From: Adiantum capillus-veneris
Taxonomy: Eukaryota > Streptophyta > Polypodiopsida > Polypodiales > Pteridaceae
Reading direction: 5' to 3'
NCBI GenBank assembly: GCA_014529385.2
Contig: CM043948.1
Location: 23,242,451 to 23,306,450, forward strand
Length of the DNA: 64,000 nucleotides
In this document: positions 19,401 to 29,344 of the stretch, one piece after another
How the letters are laid out: every line of letters begins with the position of its first letter
How positions within the stretch are numbered: position 1 is the stretch's first letter
Position numbers and translations under genes: made by a program
The notes under the pieces: model-generated
The model's database searches: none
What the model saw: only the letters and a program-made list of their open reading frames with translations
Told to the model about the DNA's origin: nothing

Positions 19401-20700
19401 GGCCTCATGTTTCTTGGGGTCCCATGGCAGCAGGTCCAGCGCGCTCTCTAGGTGACTGGCTAGAGTTCACAGGTTTGTCAGAGGAGGTGCAGGGTGTCCA
19501 GCTACTACAGGGCATGCAAGGGGTGCAGAGCATGTGTCAGGACATCTCAGAGTCAGTTCCAGCTGAGTAGCTCACGCCTCTCGAGCCAGTAGCACCCCGG
19601 TGGATGGGAGCCTTCACACGACTGGAGGTTCTCATTTCAGTCAGGGCCTGCTCAGAGACTGTCCCAGCCCTGTTCTTCGAGCTTCAGGGTGGGGGACGAT
19701 TACAGCGAGTTGCAGTAGAGGCCCCGCAGGTAGCAGAGTGCTATTTCCAGAGGATCCGAGTTGTGGGCATCTGTGGGAGGACTTGCGTCATAGACCCTGA
19801 CCCAGCAGCTCTTGAGACTGGACACTGGAGGCTATGGGCTTGGGAGTGTTGTCCACTAGCACGAGTACAGTGGGATCCTGGTGAGTGGCTATGGAGGGAC
19901 CCCTTCTCTTCTGCAGACCGCCCAGGAGTCCCCTTCTTTCAGTACACTGTTCGGCTTGGACGTCATATACTTGCAGCACAGAGAGAGGCCCGCCCCGCTG
20001 CAGCACGTCATTGGCAGGAGGAGGGCCTCACAGTCGAGTTCTTGGCAGCCTTTTGGCAAAGGCTGTGGGACTCCAGACAGCCGAGGCGCATCACTTTGTT
20101 CCAATGGCTGGTTGCACACAGAGCCACAGCAGTAGGGAGCTGGCTTGTGTATAGTGGTCTCTCGGCCGCATGTGCAACCTGTGACCAGTTGGTGGAGAGT
20201 CAGCATCACTGTCTTTGGGACTGTCCCTCGGCCCAGCAGGTGTGGCTACGAGTTCTTCGGCTGATGCCTGCCCTCTCCACGGCTCGACAGTACACTTGGG
20301 GGGCAGCGGCTTGGTCCACCGTCACGGGCCCGGCACTTCAGTTTGAGCTATCTTCCACCGGCAGGATGATAGTGATGCAGGGGGGGGCGACCTACACTCC
20401 AGCCTGCTACAGAGCTTACTCCACAGGAGTGGTAAGCTCATCAGTGGCCTAGCTCTCTGGTTCATCTCGCAGGCTCGCCTTGTGCCACCAGCAGAGACTG
20501 TTCGTGACTTTTGGCTAGAGCTGATCCATACTCTCAGAGGACAGCTTGAGGGACTACAAGGCAGCTCTGACCGCATGCGGGAGGGCCGCGAGGCTTTCCT
20601 TCGACTCTGGCGCCCTGGGCCTTTCTACACCATAGTCCAGGGGGTGCTCAGATGGCACTATTGTCCACCTGTGTGGCTCTTCCCTCCTCCCATTTCTTGA
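16407..20700 (+). pseudogene. LINE ORF2: endonuclease / reverse transcriptase / zinc-binding polyprotein
   Basis: ATG 16407 (inside ATGA shared with the ORF1 stop). Endonuclease: M-R-I-V-S-W-N-V-Q (start), L-Q-E-H-H-L, G-G-D-F-N-M-L-E-D-P (about 16850), S-D-H-A-P-M (about 17135). TAG at 17469-17471 is a single nonsense; the frame continues to about 18030, where two bases are missing compared with copy 1 (CGACTGG against GACAGTGG). RT then runs in the other frame: Q-T-G-F-V-K-E-R-S-I, D-F-E-K-A-Y-D-R-V, R-Q-G-C-P-L-A-P, catalytic F-V-D-D-S-T-L-Y (copy 1 has F-A-D-D). After another break near 19455, zf-RVT runs to about 20270 with C-A-T-C-D...H-H-C-L-W-D-C-P. Last block 20482-20700, stop TGA. 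It nicks the target and copies the LINE RNA in the nucleus. It is dead as it stands. Confidence 0.92.
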
Positions 20701-20852
20701 TTTAGCCTCATTGTATATGTGCTGCTTTTTCATTGGGAGAGTCTCCCCATCATGCTTGTTGTAGCCCTCTCTTGCAGAGGTGGATGTAGCCCTATGGGCA
20801 GTTTTCATTAACTAATAGAAGGATCTTTTTCTCGGAAAAAAAAAAAAAAAAA
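20701..20852 (+). other. LINE copy 2 3' UTR and poly(A) tail
   Basis: About 135 bases after the ORF2 stop, then a 16-17 base A-run. The word CATTGGGAGAGTCTCCCC here matches both flanks of the solo LTR at 7184-8315 and serves as the empty site for that insertion. Confidence 0.85.
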
Positions 20853-20865
20853 GACATGAGCGGTG
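20851..20865. repeat. Target-site duplication of LINE copy 2, right
   Basis: AAGACATGAGCGGTG, identical to 14145-14159. Confidence 0.95.
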
Positions 20866-20990
20866 AAGACGGGAGCGCGCCCACAATGCACGATGAAGTA
20901 AGGGTGGGAGTGGCTAATAAGTTCGAGGTCGGAGCACGAAGCTAGAATTTCCAATGAACTTTGGAAGTGCGATCTTGCTATGTCTGCTCT
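20866..20990 (-). pseudogene. Element A gag-like protein, 5' part
   Basis: Minus-strand frame (H-S-H-P-Y-F-I-V-H-C-G-R-A-P-V-F just before the LINE junction). It stays in frame with the part left of the LINE when the LINE and one duplication copy are removed. The start codon is not certain. Confidence 0.55.
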
Positions 20991-21025
20991 TTGGTAGAAC
21001 CGGTATGCTTTTAGAAAGGCACACG

Positions 21026-21044
21026 CCTGATGCTTTGATAGCGC
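21026..21044 (-). other. Primer-binding site of element A (iMet-like, decayed)
   Basis: Directly inside the 5' LTR the minus strand reads GCGCTATCAAAGCATC. This resembles the iMet primer site TGGTATCAGAGC with three changes. Confidence 0.6.
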
Positions 21045-21111
21045 TGTCACAAGACAAGCCAATAGAAAAGAACAGATTGAACAGACTTTAAGCACTTCAA
21101 TAACAATTGAA

Positions 21112-21170
<59 letters not shown>

Positions 21171-21728
21171 GAAATTCCACCCCAGAGAGTATTGGCCCCA
21201 AACCTTGGCGCCCCTTTCGGTATTTCTTTATATTTGCATCAACACAGTACAAGCTGATAGTCCAGACTCTACACCTTCTCCAAGAAGCATGCCAGAGAAT
21301 GAGCCCATGGCCTCATATTTAAAGGCCTTAGGCCCCAAAAGTAGTTTACATGAAAAGCCTTCAAACTCAAAAGCATATTGTTCAAAAGCAATGCCCACAA
21401 TTTGCCAGCGTGTTTTGCGGAAATCTGTACAACTGCCACGTCAGCACTGTTAGCGTGTTTTGCAAAAATCTGCCACGTCAACACTGTCAGTGGAATTTTA
21501 GGCCTGTCCGTACAGCTGCCACGTCATCATTCCACGCGTGTGTGTGTGTGTGGGTCCTGCTTTATTTTGAATGTCTTTATGTCACTTGGGCCTCATAGGA
21601 CGGGGTCCCAATAAGTTGGTAGGACTTCTTCTTTTGTTGCTTGTTCTTTTTAGGGTTTAAGCCCCTCAGCCGGGATCTGCAAGTTGGCTCCATTCTTCAG
21701 GGCTTTGACAAGTCAACAGTTTGTGACA
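21045..21728 (-). repeat. 5' LTR of element A
   Basis: Plus-strand edges TGTCACAAG and TTTGTGACA. Contains (GT)n followed by (GA)n at about 21114-21170, absent or very short in the other LTR. It also has an extra copy of a CCACGTCA-containing segment (21436-21482). So the LTR pair differs by indels more than by substitutions. Confidence 0.88.
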
Positions 21729-21733
21729 AGTAC

Positions 21734-21816
21734 CCACATGCATTGCAAACCCTTGCTTAGCATGTCCCATTAGATGTTGTATGGACTCGGACTTTTGCAA
21801 TAAACAGTAATCTTGA
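21734..21816 (-). pseudogene. Chromovirus gag fragment between element A and solo LTR B
   Basis: Matches 38430-38510 of element I on the same strand (the region encoding L-M-x-H-A-K-x-G-F-A). It is the short remnant of gag left between two independent insertions. Confidence 0.75.
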
Positions 21817-22984
21817 TGTAAGGTGCAGCGGAATGAATGTTGAACTTTGCTCAAGATGAGTGCTCCGAACTGTGCTCAAGGTTCCTTTTACTTAGGGAAG
21901 GGAGAGCCTTCTATTCTTTAATGAGAGAGTGCACGTGATCACAAACAAAGTGGTAAACACTGTGAATGAAGGTGCTGAGACTGAGAGAGAGAGAGAGAGA
22001 GAGAGAAGAATACGACACCAGAATGTTGTCAAACCCTCCTCTGAAGGCCCCACTCTCTATGGCGAGAGCGGTCTACTATTGATTGCACAAATCTCTACAA
22101 TGCTTTGGACTTGCCGATGATGTCGACGACGATGAGGACGACGACGAGACGGGCTGAAATCTGAAAACGCTAATGGCTGAAATCTGCAAATCTTTATCTA
22201 CTGAATTCTAACTCTATGTCGGTGCGATGTTGATGGCGACGATGCGACGACGACGCGCTGAAAATGCAGGTTTCACCTGCTAAAAACGCTGGATAGCAAG
22301 GCTGAAAACGCTGATTTGGTCTGCTACAAAAACGCTGATTTCAAATGTTGCAAAAACGCTGATTTGATCTGCTGCAAACACTGGACAGCAAGGCTGAAAA
22401 CGCTGTGGCTGCTGATGTAAAAACGCCAGCAGATCAGGCTTGAAAACGAAGGCAGATCTGAGGTCTCAATGCGAGGATCTGCTGCGGGTTCGGGCGGTTC
22501 GTAGAGGTTAATGGCTGATGGCTGAATTCTGAAAAACGCTGGCTGATCTGGGAAGCACCAAAAACGCCAGGCTGTCTGTTGGGGGAGGTCTTGCTGAGAA
22601 GGTGCCTGTTGAACACTGGGTTCCTACTGCCTTTCTGCCAGAAAGTGCTAGCGCTAGGTTTCTATTTATACTAACTTAGTAAATTTGCCCTACCTAGTTC
22701 CCAACAAAAGTCACTTAATAAATAAGTGAAAAATGTCAAAAATAAGGAAAATAGGTTTAATGCATTGGAAAATTCCCCTAATGGATTTTGATGGGAATAC
22801 TAATGATCATGCTGTGTGCAACCGGAGGATATGCATCTAATCTAAGTGTCTGGTCATGCACGGTCTACGAACAGATTCACAAAAGTGCCAAATCACTTCC
22901 TATTCTAGATTGACTTGACTGACTGAACCCTGGTCGTGCTATAGCTTGTCCACGGACACATAGGGTTGGATGTGTCACGTGACA
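21817..22984 (-). mobile_element. Solo LTR, family B, inserted in chromovirus gag
   Basis: Plus-strand edges TGTAAGGTGCAGCGG and GTGTCACGTGACA, the reverse complement of the 7184-8315 copy. Flanks are CTTGA (21812-21816) and CTTTA (22985-22989), a 5-bp duplication with one change. Contains a (GA)n run (21985-22006) and repeated AAAACGCTGA words. Joining the flanks restores gag as seen at 38500-38525. Confidence 0.85.
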
Positions 22985-23410
22985 CTTTAGGTAGACCACA
23001 ACAAAATCGCTCGATCTGTTGCTTAAAGGTGATCTTTTCAAAAGAAGAGACCGGTAGAAAAGTATCCCAAAATCTTTGGGCGTAGATGTCTAGAGTATCT
23101 TCCTTGGTCATCCAAAAATGATTCCATGCGGTGATTACATCACATTCGTACTCCTGATTGAGCCAAGAAGAAGTGAAAAGTCGCTTGAACTGTAGCCACT
23201 TCGTTGGTGCTTCTTTTCGTAGCAGAAAGGTGGACCACCATATTTGTGTGTTTCCCTTCAGATAAGATGCTGCCCTCCTGACCTTGGAGTGCTTTGAATA
23301 GCGTCCTTCAGAGTAAGCTATGTCAAATTGTTGGATGAAAGCGAGGGCCTTATGAGTATCTTGAAAGCCCAAAAAAGGATAAAACTTTATGGCTTGTCTA
23401 CCCTCAATAT
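22985..23410 (-). pseudogene. Chromovirus gag, capsid-like middle part
   Basis: Minus-strand frame carrying A-L-A-F-I-Q-Q-F-D-I-A-Y, R-R-A-A-S-Y-L-K-G-N, W-W-S-T-F-L-L, F-K-R-L-F-T-S-S-W-L and F-K-Q-Q-I-E-R-F. This is the Retrotrans_gag-type core shared with element I (38870-38520) and J (41830-42200). The upstream part of gag (from 23415) is present but inverted, so the gene was broken by a local inversion. Confidence 0.82.
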
Positions 23411-23414
23411 GAAC

Positions 23415-23745
23415 TTTTGGAGATGCAACGTCGACAACAAGTTGACAAGTGCACAAAGCAAATGCTTTAGCTTGCTAAAGATCCCCAGTTTGCAAAATTT
23501 TTGACTCAGCAGTCCATGGCTGAAGTGCATACTCAGTGGCACAAAGCCATTGAACCACCAATCAAACAAGCAATCAAGAAACCTCCTACTCCGAGGATGT
23601 TTACAGAAGAAGAACTTCAAGAGGTGGTTCGGACCCAAATCAATCAGCTTTTAGACACGAAGAATCAATTGAAGAAGCGCAAGAAGGGGACCAACTACCC
23701 CGATTACTTGAGCCGTCAAACTTCTTTTGCATCTGCAAGAAAGAT
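23415..23745 (+). pseudogene. Chromovirus gag, N-terminal part, inverted relative to its middle
   Basis: Plus strand: A-K-D-P-Q-F-A-K-F (just before 23501), A-E-V-H-T-Q-W-H-K, then E-E-E-L-Q-E-V-V-R-T-Q-I-N-Q-L-L-D, and P-D-Y-L-S-R-Q-T-S-F near 23700. It aligns with J gag at 41190-41465. At 23746 it is fused directly to integrase DNA, so gag C-terminus, protease, RT and RNase H are all missing. Confidence 0.8.
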
Positions 23746-24270
23746 TACTACAGTCTTTACCCATTCCCACCCGCCCCTAGGAAAGTATTGCAATGGATTT
23801 CATCTTTGATCTCCTGAAGAGACAGAGTGGGCATGATGGCATTTGGACTATCATTGACAGATTTAGCAAGCAAGCTCACTTCATTCCAGTGAAGAAAACA
23901 ATCAAGCTGAACCATTTAGCGAGACAGTTCCTTGCACATATATTTCGATTACATGGCATGCCTGAGACAATAGTCTCCGACAGAGATCCCCGATTCACGA
24001 GTTTGTTTTGGAGGGCTCTTTGCGAGAACATTGGCACACGGTTGGAGTTCTCGTCATCATTCCACCCGCAGACAGATGGGCGATCTGAGATTGCAATTTC
24101 AGTTGTCTGGATTTATTGAAGTCTTACATTTCTGATCAGAAGACTCAATGGGAATTTTTTTTGCCTTTGGTGGAATTTGCCTACAACAACACGGTTCACT
24201 CTTCAACGAGGAAGGCGCCATTTGAGACGATTGAAGGTGCTCCGAAGGTTCCACCCTTTCTAAGCACTAA
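23746..24270 (+). pseudogene. Chromovirus integrase catalytic core
   Basis: Frame from about 23793: I-I-D-R-F-S-K (first catalytic Asp, about 23862), H-G-M-P-E-T-I-V-S-D-R-D-P-R-F (second Asp, about 23970), then S-S-S-F-H-P-Q-T-D-G-R-S-E with the Glu expected of the DDE triad. It shows what elements I and J have lost: here the full first-Asp region is present. A frame break follows near 24110, and V-E-F-A-Y-N-N-T continues around 24170. Confidence 0.85.
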
Positions 24271-24870
24271 GAACAAGATTTTTGAAGCCGACTAGTACAT
24301 GAGGGACTTGGACACCGCTTTTGCCAAGGTCCAAGAGGCTTTAGAGAAATCTCAAGATCGACATAAGAAGGCAGCATGACATAGACGAGATTTGAAATTA
24401 AAGGAAGACGATTGGGTGCTCTTACGTTTTGAGAAGGCAAGCCTAAGGAAACGAAAGGGAAAGGAGCGGCTTTTTTTCCAAAGCTTAGCATGTGGTATTA
24501 TGGCCCTTTCCAGATTAAAGAAAAGATAAATGATGTCTCCTTTCGACTCAAGCTGCTCGATACTTGGAATATTCACAATGCATTCCATGTGAGTCTCTTG
24601 AAACCTTTTAACGGTGATGTGTCAGTTGACGCGGGAGCCTGATGAGCAACCCGAAGTGGAAGAAAGCAAGGAGATAATCGTTCCTAAACAGATTTTGGCA
24701 CACAAGGAAAGAAAGATGAAAGGTAAAGTGATTCGACAGTTCTTGGTTAAATTCAAGAACTATCCGGCATTGGATGCGAAGTGGATGGAGGAGGAGGACC
24801 TAGCAAATACTCCTCAGATTTTGGACCTTTACCTTGAAGCATTCGGTTTAGCATAGTCTACTCCGATAGA
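24271..24870 (+). pseudogene. Chromovirus integrase C-terminus and chromodomain
   Basis: The D-W-V-L-L-R-F-E-K region (24408-24440) and H-N-A-F-H-V-S-L-L-K-P-F (24575-24610) of the integrase tail are followed by the chromodomain at 24680-24810. That domain reads I-L-A-H-K-E, V-K-F-K-N-Y, K-W-M-E-E-E-D-L. In chromoviruses it directs integration toward marked chromatin. A stop at about 24641 and frame changes break the join. Confidence 0.82.
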
Positions 24871-25363
24871 ACCCCAAACTCAGCAAGGGTGAATCTGGTG
24901 TAGCGGGTTTGCACAAGAGGGGAGTCACTCCGCTCCTTTGTCGACAGATTACCTCGATTTTTTGAATAAGGTCACTGATATCCCTTTTGGGTTTCAGGGA
25001 TACTAATGGGCTGACAAGTATTCTGCTGTATGACTTTATGAAACTGAATTCCCGAAATTGAAGATGATTGATTTTAACTCTCACTTGACTTGTTTGAGTG
25101 CAGGAACTGAAAGACGAAATGACTGCAGCATTTCGGTCTCATAAATCTCTATAGACATGATCGCAATAAGCATTAGTTAATCGAGCATCAGTGAGGTCCG
25201 GAATGGATCTAGATGCGATTATTAAAAACGTTGCTGATTGCCGTTTTTTGTACAAGTGCTAGATGTGTCGTGTTTAGTGCGTCGGTACTAACAGTCATTG
25301 TCTACTAAGACGGTTTATGAACTCTGTCTCTTTTGCAAGCATAATCGATGGCGATTACAATTC
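24871..25363 (+). other. Chromovirus 3' untranslated region
   Basis: No coding sequence. It is homologous to 45760-46333 of J and, inverted, to 34482-34980 of I (for example the CAGGAACTGAAAGACGAAATG region). Confidence 0.65.
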
Positions 25364-25378
25364 TTTCAAGAGGGGGTA
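25364..25378 (+). other. Polypurine tract
   Basis: TTCAAGAGGGGGTA immediately before the LTR, the same as in I and J. Confidence 0.85.
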
Positions 25379-25920
25379 TGTCACAAGCTGATGACGTGGC
25401 ATGTCCAACTTATGGACCTTTGCCGAGGGGCCTAGGTGCCATTAAAAATAAGCAAAGAGCATGCTGACGTGGCTGCTGTACGGATGGCCGCAAAATCACG
25501 CTGACTGTTGTACGAACGCTCGGAAAACGCGATGGCTGCTGACGTGGCCTGACTGTATGGAATTCCGCGATTTTCATTGGCTGCTTTTGGTAGCGCTAGC
25601 TTTTGGGAGAAGTTTTTGGAGTTTAATGCTTTTGGGACTCTGCTTTTAGCATCCCTTGTAACCTTTATATTGGACCCAAGGGGCTCACTATGCAGAGCAT
25701 CTGCACGCAGAGTCTAAGAGCGAGCACCTGCGGGAAGTTGTACTTTGCTCAAAGATTAATATAAAAGAAATACCGAAAGGGGCGCCAATCTTTGGCGCCT
25801 ATCTCTCTTGGCACGGAACTACGTCGGGCCGTGTTGACTCTTAATTTTGTGAAGTGTTTTGAAGTGAATCTCTGCCGTGCCACGACAGAATCTGGACTTG
25901 GGGTGTCCAAGTTTGTTACA
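25379..25920 (+). repeat. 3' LTR of the rearranged chromovirus
   Basis: Begins TGTCACAAGCTGATG and ends GTCCAAGTTTGTTACA. It has the family block AAATACCGAAAGGGGCGCCA near the end. The matching 5' LTR is not in this window. The following bases (ATTTG, 25921-25925) would be one side of its target duplication; the other side was not found, as expected after the gag inversion. Confidence 0.82.
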
Positions 25921-25925
25921 ATTTG

Positions 25926-27029
25926 ACCTTTCTTACTCAATGCATTTGCAAACAGGGTTAGCTTTGTCAGGGACATACTCAATCATACCACTGAACTGTT
26001 CAAAAGATTGAGGCCATAGTGCTTGCCGATCACTCCAATGTACGCAAGGCATAGATTGAAGTCATTTAAGTGCTTGGTGATATGTGCGAACGACGAACTC
26101 ACGCCCATAAATGAAATGCTTCCAATGCTTTAATGCATGAATGATAGAGAGAAGTTCCTTATCATGGACATAATAATTTTTCTCAGCACTATTTAGTTTA
26201 CAAGAGAGAAATGCCGCTAGATTGTTTTGTTGTATCGTTGCACCAATGGCAATGTTACTAGCGTCAGTTCAAACCTCAAAACGCTCATCCCAAGAGACAA
26301 GCACGAGGCATGGTGCCTCAAGGACTGCTACTTTGAGCGCTTCAAAAGCACTCTTAGCGGCATCTATCATGACAACACGCTGACGGCGAGTCTTTCGAGC
26401 ACCTTTAACAAATTAGACAATGGTGCGGCAATATGTGCAAAGTGCTTGATGTGAGAACTGTCTGCTTGACATAAACCCAAAAATGAGCAAGCATCATACG
26501 TTGTCTCAAGCATAGGCCACTCTCTTACCTCACTACCGTCGCGGGATCAAGAGATGATGTAGCCCAAATAGCACACATTAGTATTAGAAAAAATCCGACT
26601 TCTTTGTTGCAATATAAAGATGGTTAGCATCGAATCGGGCAAAACTTTCTCCACATCAAAAGCATGTTGCTCCCAAGAAGAGGAGAAAATGAGAATGTCA
26701 TCCAAAAAAATAAACACACACTTACTGACCAAGTCAATGAAGATACGCATCATCATACGATAAACGTACCTACTACGCCCGTCAGACCAAACAACATAAC
26801 AATGAACTCGTAATGTCCGCGCTCGGTCCTAAAGGTGGTCTTGTAGATGTCTCGCTTTGCGATTCTTACCTGGTGATAGCCACTCTTTAAATTGACTTTC
26901 GAAAATAATATCGCCCCATTGAGACGCTCCAAAATGTACTCAATGCAAGGCATAAGAAACTTGTTCTTGACTGTCATCTTATTGAGGGCCTTGTAATCCA
27001 CACATAACCGCAATGAGCCATGTTTCTTA
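25926..27029 (-). pseudogene. Element H (Ty3/gypsy) RT palm and RNase H
   Basis: Minus strand from 27029 down: L-R-L-C-V-D-Y-K-A-L-N-K-M-T, then L-K-S-G-Y-H-Q-V-R, then the catalytic F-L-D-D-I-L-I-F-S (about 26695-26720) after one frameshift at about 26755. The connection region A-H-I-A-A-P-L follows, then RNase H (E-K-N-Y-Y-V-H-D-K-E-L-L, I-H-A-L-K-H-W, about 26215-26060) and the Y-V-P-D-K-A-N-P-V end (25975-25945). It is severed at 25926 by the chromovirus LTR. It is decayed, but the domain order is intact. Confidence 0.85.
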
Positions 27030-27034
27030 CGAAC

Positions 27035-29024
27035 TGTTGCTAAATTGGCTTTATCTGACAGGAAAATAATTCTAAATTAATTGTTGGATTTATAAGTGAG
27101 GGTTTTCTCGCTCGGAACACCAAGGAAAAATAATTCTAAATGAATTATTGGAATTTTAAGTGAGAGGTTTTTTCTCACTGGAGACATCCGAGTATAGAGT
27201 ATTTCTAGTGCGTCATTCAAAGAAATGACGGGAGCATTGTGAATGGGAATATCTATAAGTCCACCAGGAACGGGTACTTCTGATGCGTCACATCAGATGG
27301 GTGACAGGGAGCATCGGGAAGATGTATCCGACCATCCGGGAACGGACATCTCTGATGCGTCATAGGATGGGTGACATAGAGCATCGTGAAGGAGATTGTA
27401 CCGTAAGTTCGGTAGGATCGGACTAGGTGATGGGTATTCCTGATGCATCACAAGGTGGGTGATGGGTGCATCGTAAAGGGGACATCCATAGTCGAGAGGA
27501 AATTCCGAATTGTGTTAGAATTGTGCACAAGGAAAAGCAAGCACTTGAATGAAGATGGGTTCAGAGGAAACTCTGAGGAAAAATAGATGCTTTCTGAGAA
27601 AGCGGGATTGCTTTTCAGGAAAGCAAATGCTTTCCCGCGAGGAAGTCTATGTCTGCATTGCAACTGTCCATGTGATTGCATCCAGGGACGCTTGGGAAGT
27701 GCTGTGAAAGCATTGTTTTTAACTTATAAGGTTTTATTGAGTTTTTGGGCAGATTCATACCATTTTTAAAGGTGACCGGCCGCTCGCTTAATAAGTGGGC
27801 AGTCTATGATTAAATAAGCAGCAAAATCCATCCAACGATTTCTCTCTCTTTTTTTTAACAGAATAGCACAAAAAAAAAAAAAAAATTTAAAAGGCCGCGA
27901 TCTCTACACGAGCACCCAATGCTCTGCTATCTTTGCCATGGCCAAGGAGCTATAAAAGCATCACACGCCTCTCCCAGAGAAAAAGACCAGTTTTCGCAAG
28001 GAGGAGATGCTGCTGCACATTTCAGTTGCAAAGAAGACGTTGCCGATGATGCCCATGGCTGCCCCAAGTGTACCCGATGTCGCCAAGACCCAGTGCGCGA
28101 GTTCCCTCGCGAAGAAGTACCTACGGAGCGTGTTTCCATCGCGACAAGCTGCTGTTTTTCTCTGTTTTCAGCCCATAAACGTTGTAGACGGGGCTGATTA
28201 AGAGAAGGAACCCGAGAACACACCTCTTTTGTGTGTAGGATTGGAAGAGAGGATTTTCTATGTAAAAATCTCTTCCGGGGAATTGCTTTTCGAGAACCGA
28301 GTTGCGTTTCGAGCGTCGAGACTTTGAAGGTAACGATTTTCATGTTATGAACTCTGAGTACTTGTTTGCAAGTGTGCTTCCTCTTAGTGAGGGAGTAGGA
28401 GCAGAGGAAGGCATGAGCCTCTGCAGGAGAAAGTGCTCTGAGGAACTAGAGCCACATCAGCCCAAGGGTTTCATACCCAAGTTTGGGAAGCAGATCCACA
28501 GATTGAAGAGAGGTAGACTCTCGAGATGTGATTTGGAAGTTGAAATTCCCAAGGGAAGGACTTTCTGTTCGGGAAAGCAGAGTTGTTCTGCGAGAAGAGG
28601 ACTCTGGAAACAGAGTGGGAAAAGAGAGTTGCAAGGATGCCATGCCCTGAGTCTAGAAGGTGAGATCCAGAGGCGAGAACCTTAGTTCTCGAGGATTTGG
28701 AACTAGGAACGGAGGTTCCTTGGAATAGAGTTTTGCCCTAGGAATCGGAAGCTGAGGCTTTCAGGAACCATCAAGTCTTATTCTAGAACGAGCGTGGTAA
28801 TACGTTTGGTTCAAGTGCTTGTATAGACTTCTCCTCAGTAATAAAGATACTATTACAGGGGGGGGGGACCAGCCCATCTTCTAGTCCCCAGTACTGTGTC
28901 GATCTTCTCACTCTCTATCTCTCTCTCTATCTATTTCTCTCTATATCCTCTGGCTTCAGTAATAAGTGATAAATCCTACTTATCCGAATGTATTTTATAT
29001 TGCTATGCGCTCCCGTTTGTGACA
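27035..29024 (+). mobile_element. Solo LTR of about 2 kb inserted in element H RT
   Basis: Starts TGTTGCTAAATTGG and ends CCGTTTGTGACA, with CGAAC on both sides (27030-27034, 29025-29029). Removing it rejoins the RT frame between A-A-P-I-F-L-F-V and R-K-K-H-G-S-L. Inside are a TATA box (27951), a downstream A/C-rich region, an AATAAA (28840-28845) followed by a G-run, and short repeats of GGTGAC/GATGCGTCA words (27210-27450). This layout (U3, TATA, poly(A) signal, end) fits a single LTR read on the plus strand. No protein domain is recognisable. The parent element is not in the window. Confidence 0.85.
27951..27958 (+). promoter_or_regulatory. TATA box of the 2 kb solo LTR
   Basis: TATAAAAG, with a CCAAT-like word at 27916-27920. 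It supports plus-strand orientation of this LTR. Confidence 0.6.
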
Positions 29025-29029
29025 CGAAC

Positions 29030-29344
29030 AAAAAAATTGGAGCAGCAAACGAGCTTACATTGGTACGTATAAAACCCCTATCCAAAAACTCACCTAGTTG
29101 GTGCTCTAGCTCCTCTTCATTAGCCTTGTTCATACGATACGGAAACTTACTTATAGGTTGTGCTCCATCCACTAGGTTGATTACATCATCCTCACGTCTA
29201 TCTGGAGGGAGTGTAGGGGGAAGATCATCCTAGAGAAACAAGTGCTCAAACTTTTCAAACAACTCACCATACCTGTCCGGAATACCCAAGTTCCGTGATC
29301 TGGGGTTGACATAAATGACCGCCGCTTGGGCTCCTCGATGTAGC
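29030..29344 (-). pseudogene. Element H protease-RT linker and RT N-terminus
   Basis: Minus-strand frame: V-I-Y-V-N-P-R-S-R-N-L-G-I-P, a single TAG at about 29231, P-P-T-L-P-P-D-R-R-E-D-D-V-I-N-L, then P-Y-R-M-N-K-A-N-E-E-E-L and G-F-I-R-T-N-V-S-S-F-A-A-P-I. These are the RT fingers of Ty3/gypsy. The right end (GCTAC on the minus strand) is J's target duplication; the frame continues at 47012. Confidence 0.85.

Larger units (their letters stand above)
14160..20850 (+). mobile_element. LINE copy 2 (plant L1-type), nearly full length
   Basis: 6.7 kb between perfect 15-bp duplications, ending in an A-run (20837-20852, the last bases shared with the duplication). It has a C-rich 5' UTR (14160-14501), ORF1 (14502-16410), ORF2 (16407-20700) and a 3' UTR of about 135 bp. 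A few nonsense and frameshift changes inactivate it. The clean ends and long frames show it is younger than copy 1. It lies in gag of element A, on the opposite strand. The DUF4283/CCHC ORF1 plus APE-type endonuclease and zf-RVT end place it in the plant L1 group. Confidence 0.95.
12142..21728 (-). mobile_element. LTR retrotransposon A, non-autonomous, gag-only, hosting a LINE
   Basis: Two related LTRs (12142-12738 and 21045-21728) in the same orientation bound an internal region on the minus strand. Exact AGTAC duplications flank it (12137-12141 and 21729-21733). Next to the right LTR is an iMet-like primer site, next to the left LTR a purine tract on the minus strand. Without the nested LINE (14160-20850 plus one 15-bp duplication) the interior is only about 1.6 kb. 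It contains a gag-like frame and a 3' hairpin array, but no protease, RT or integrase. It must have been moved by enzymes of another element. The insertion split a chromovirus gag. Confidence 0.9.

Noticed and set aside
27919-28201. Short gene inside the 2-kb solo LTR
   Set aside because: Two overlapping open frames on both strands, no recognised domain, and LTR signals explain the region.
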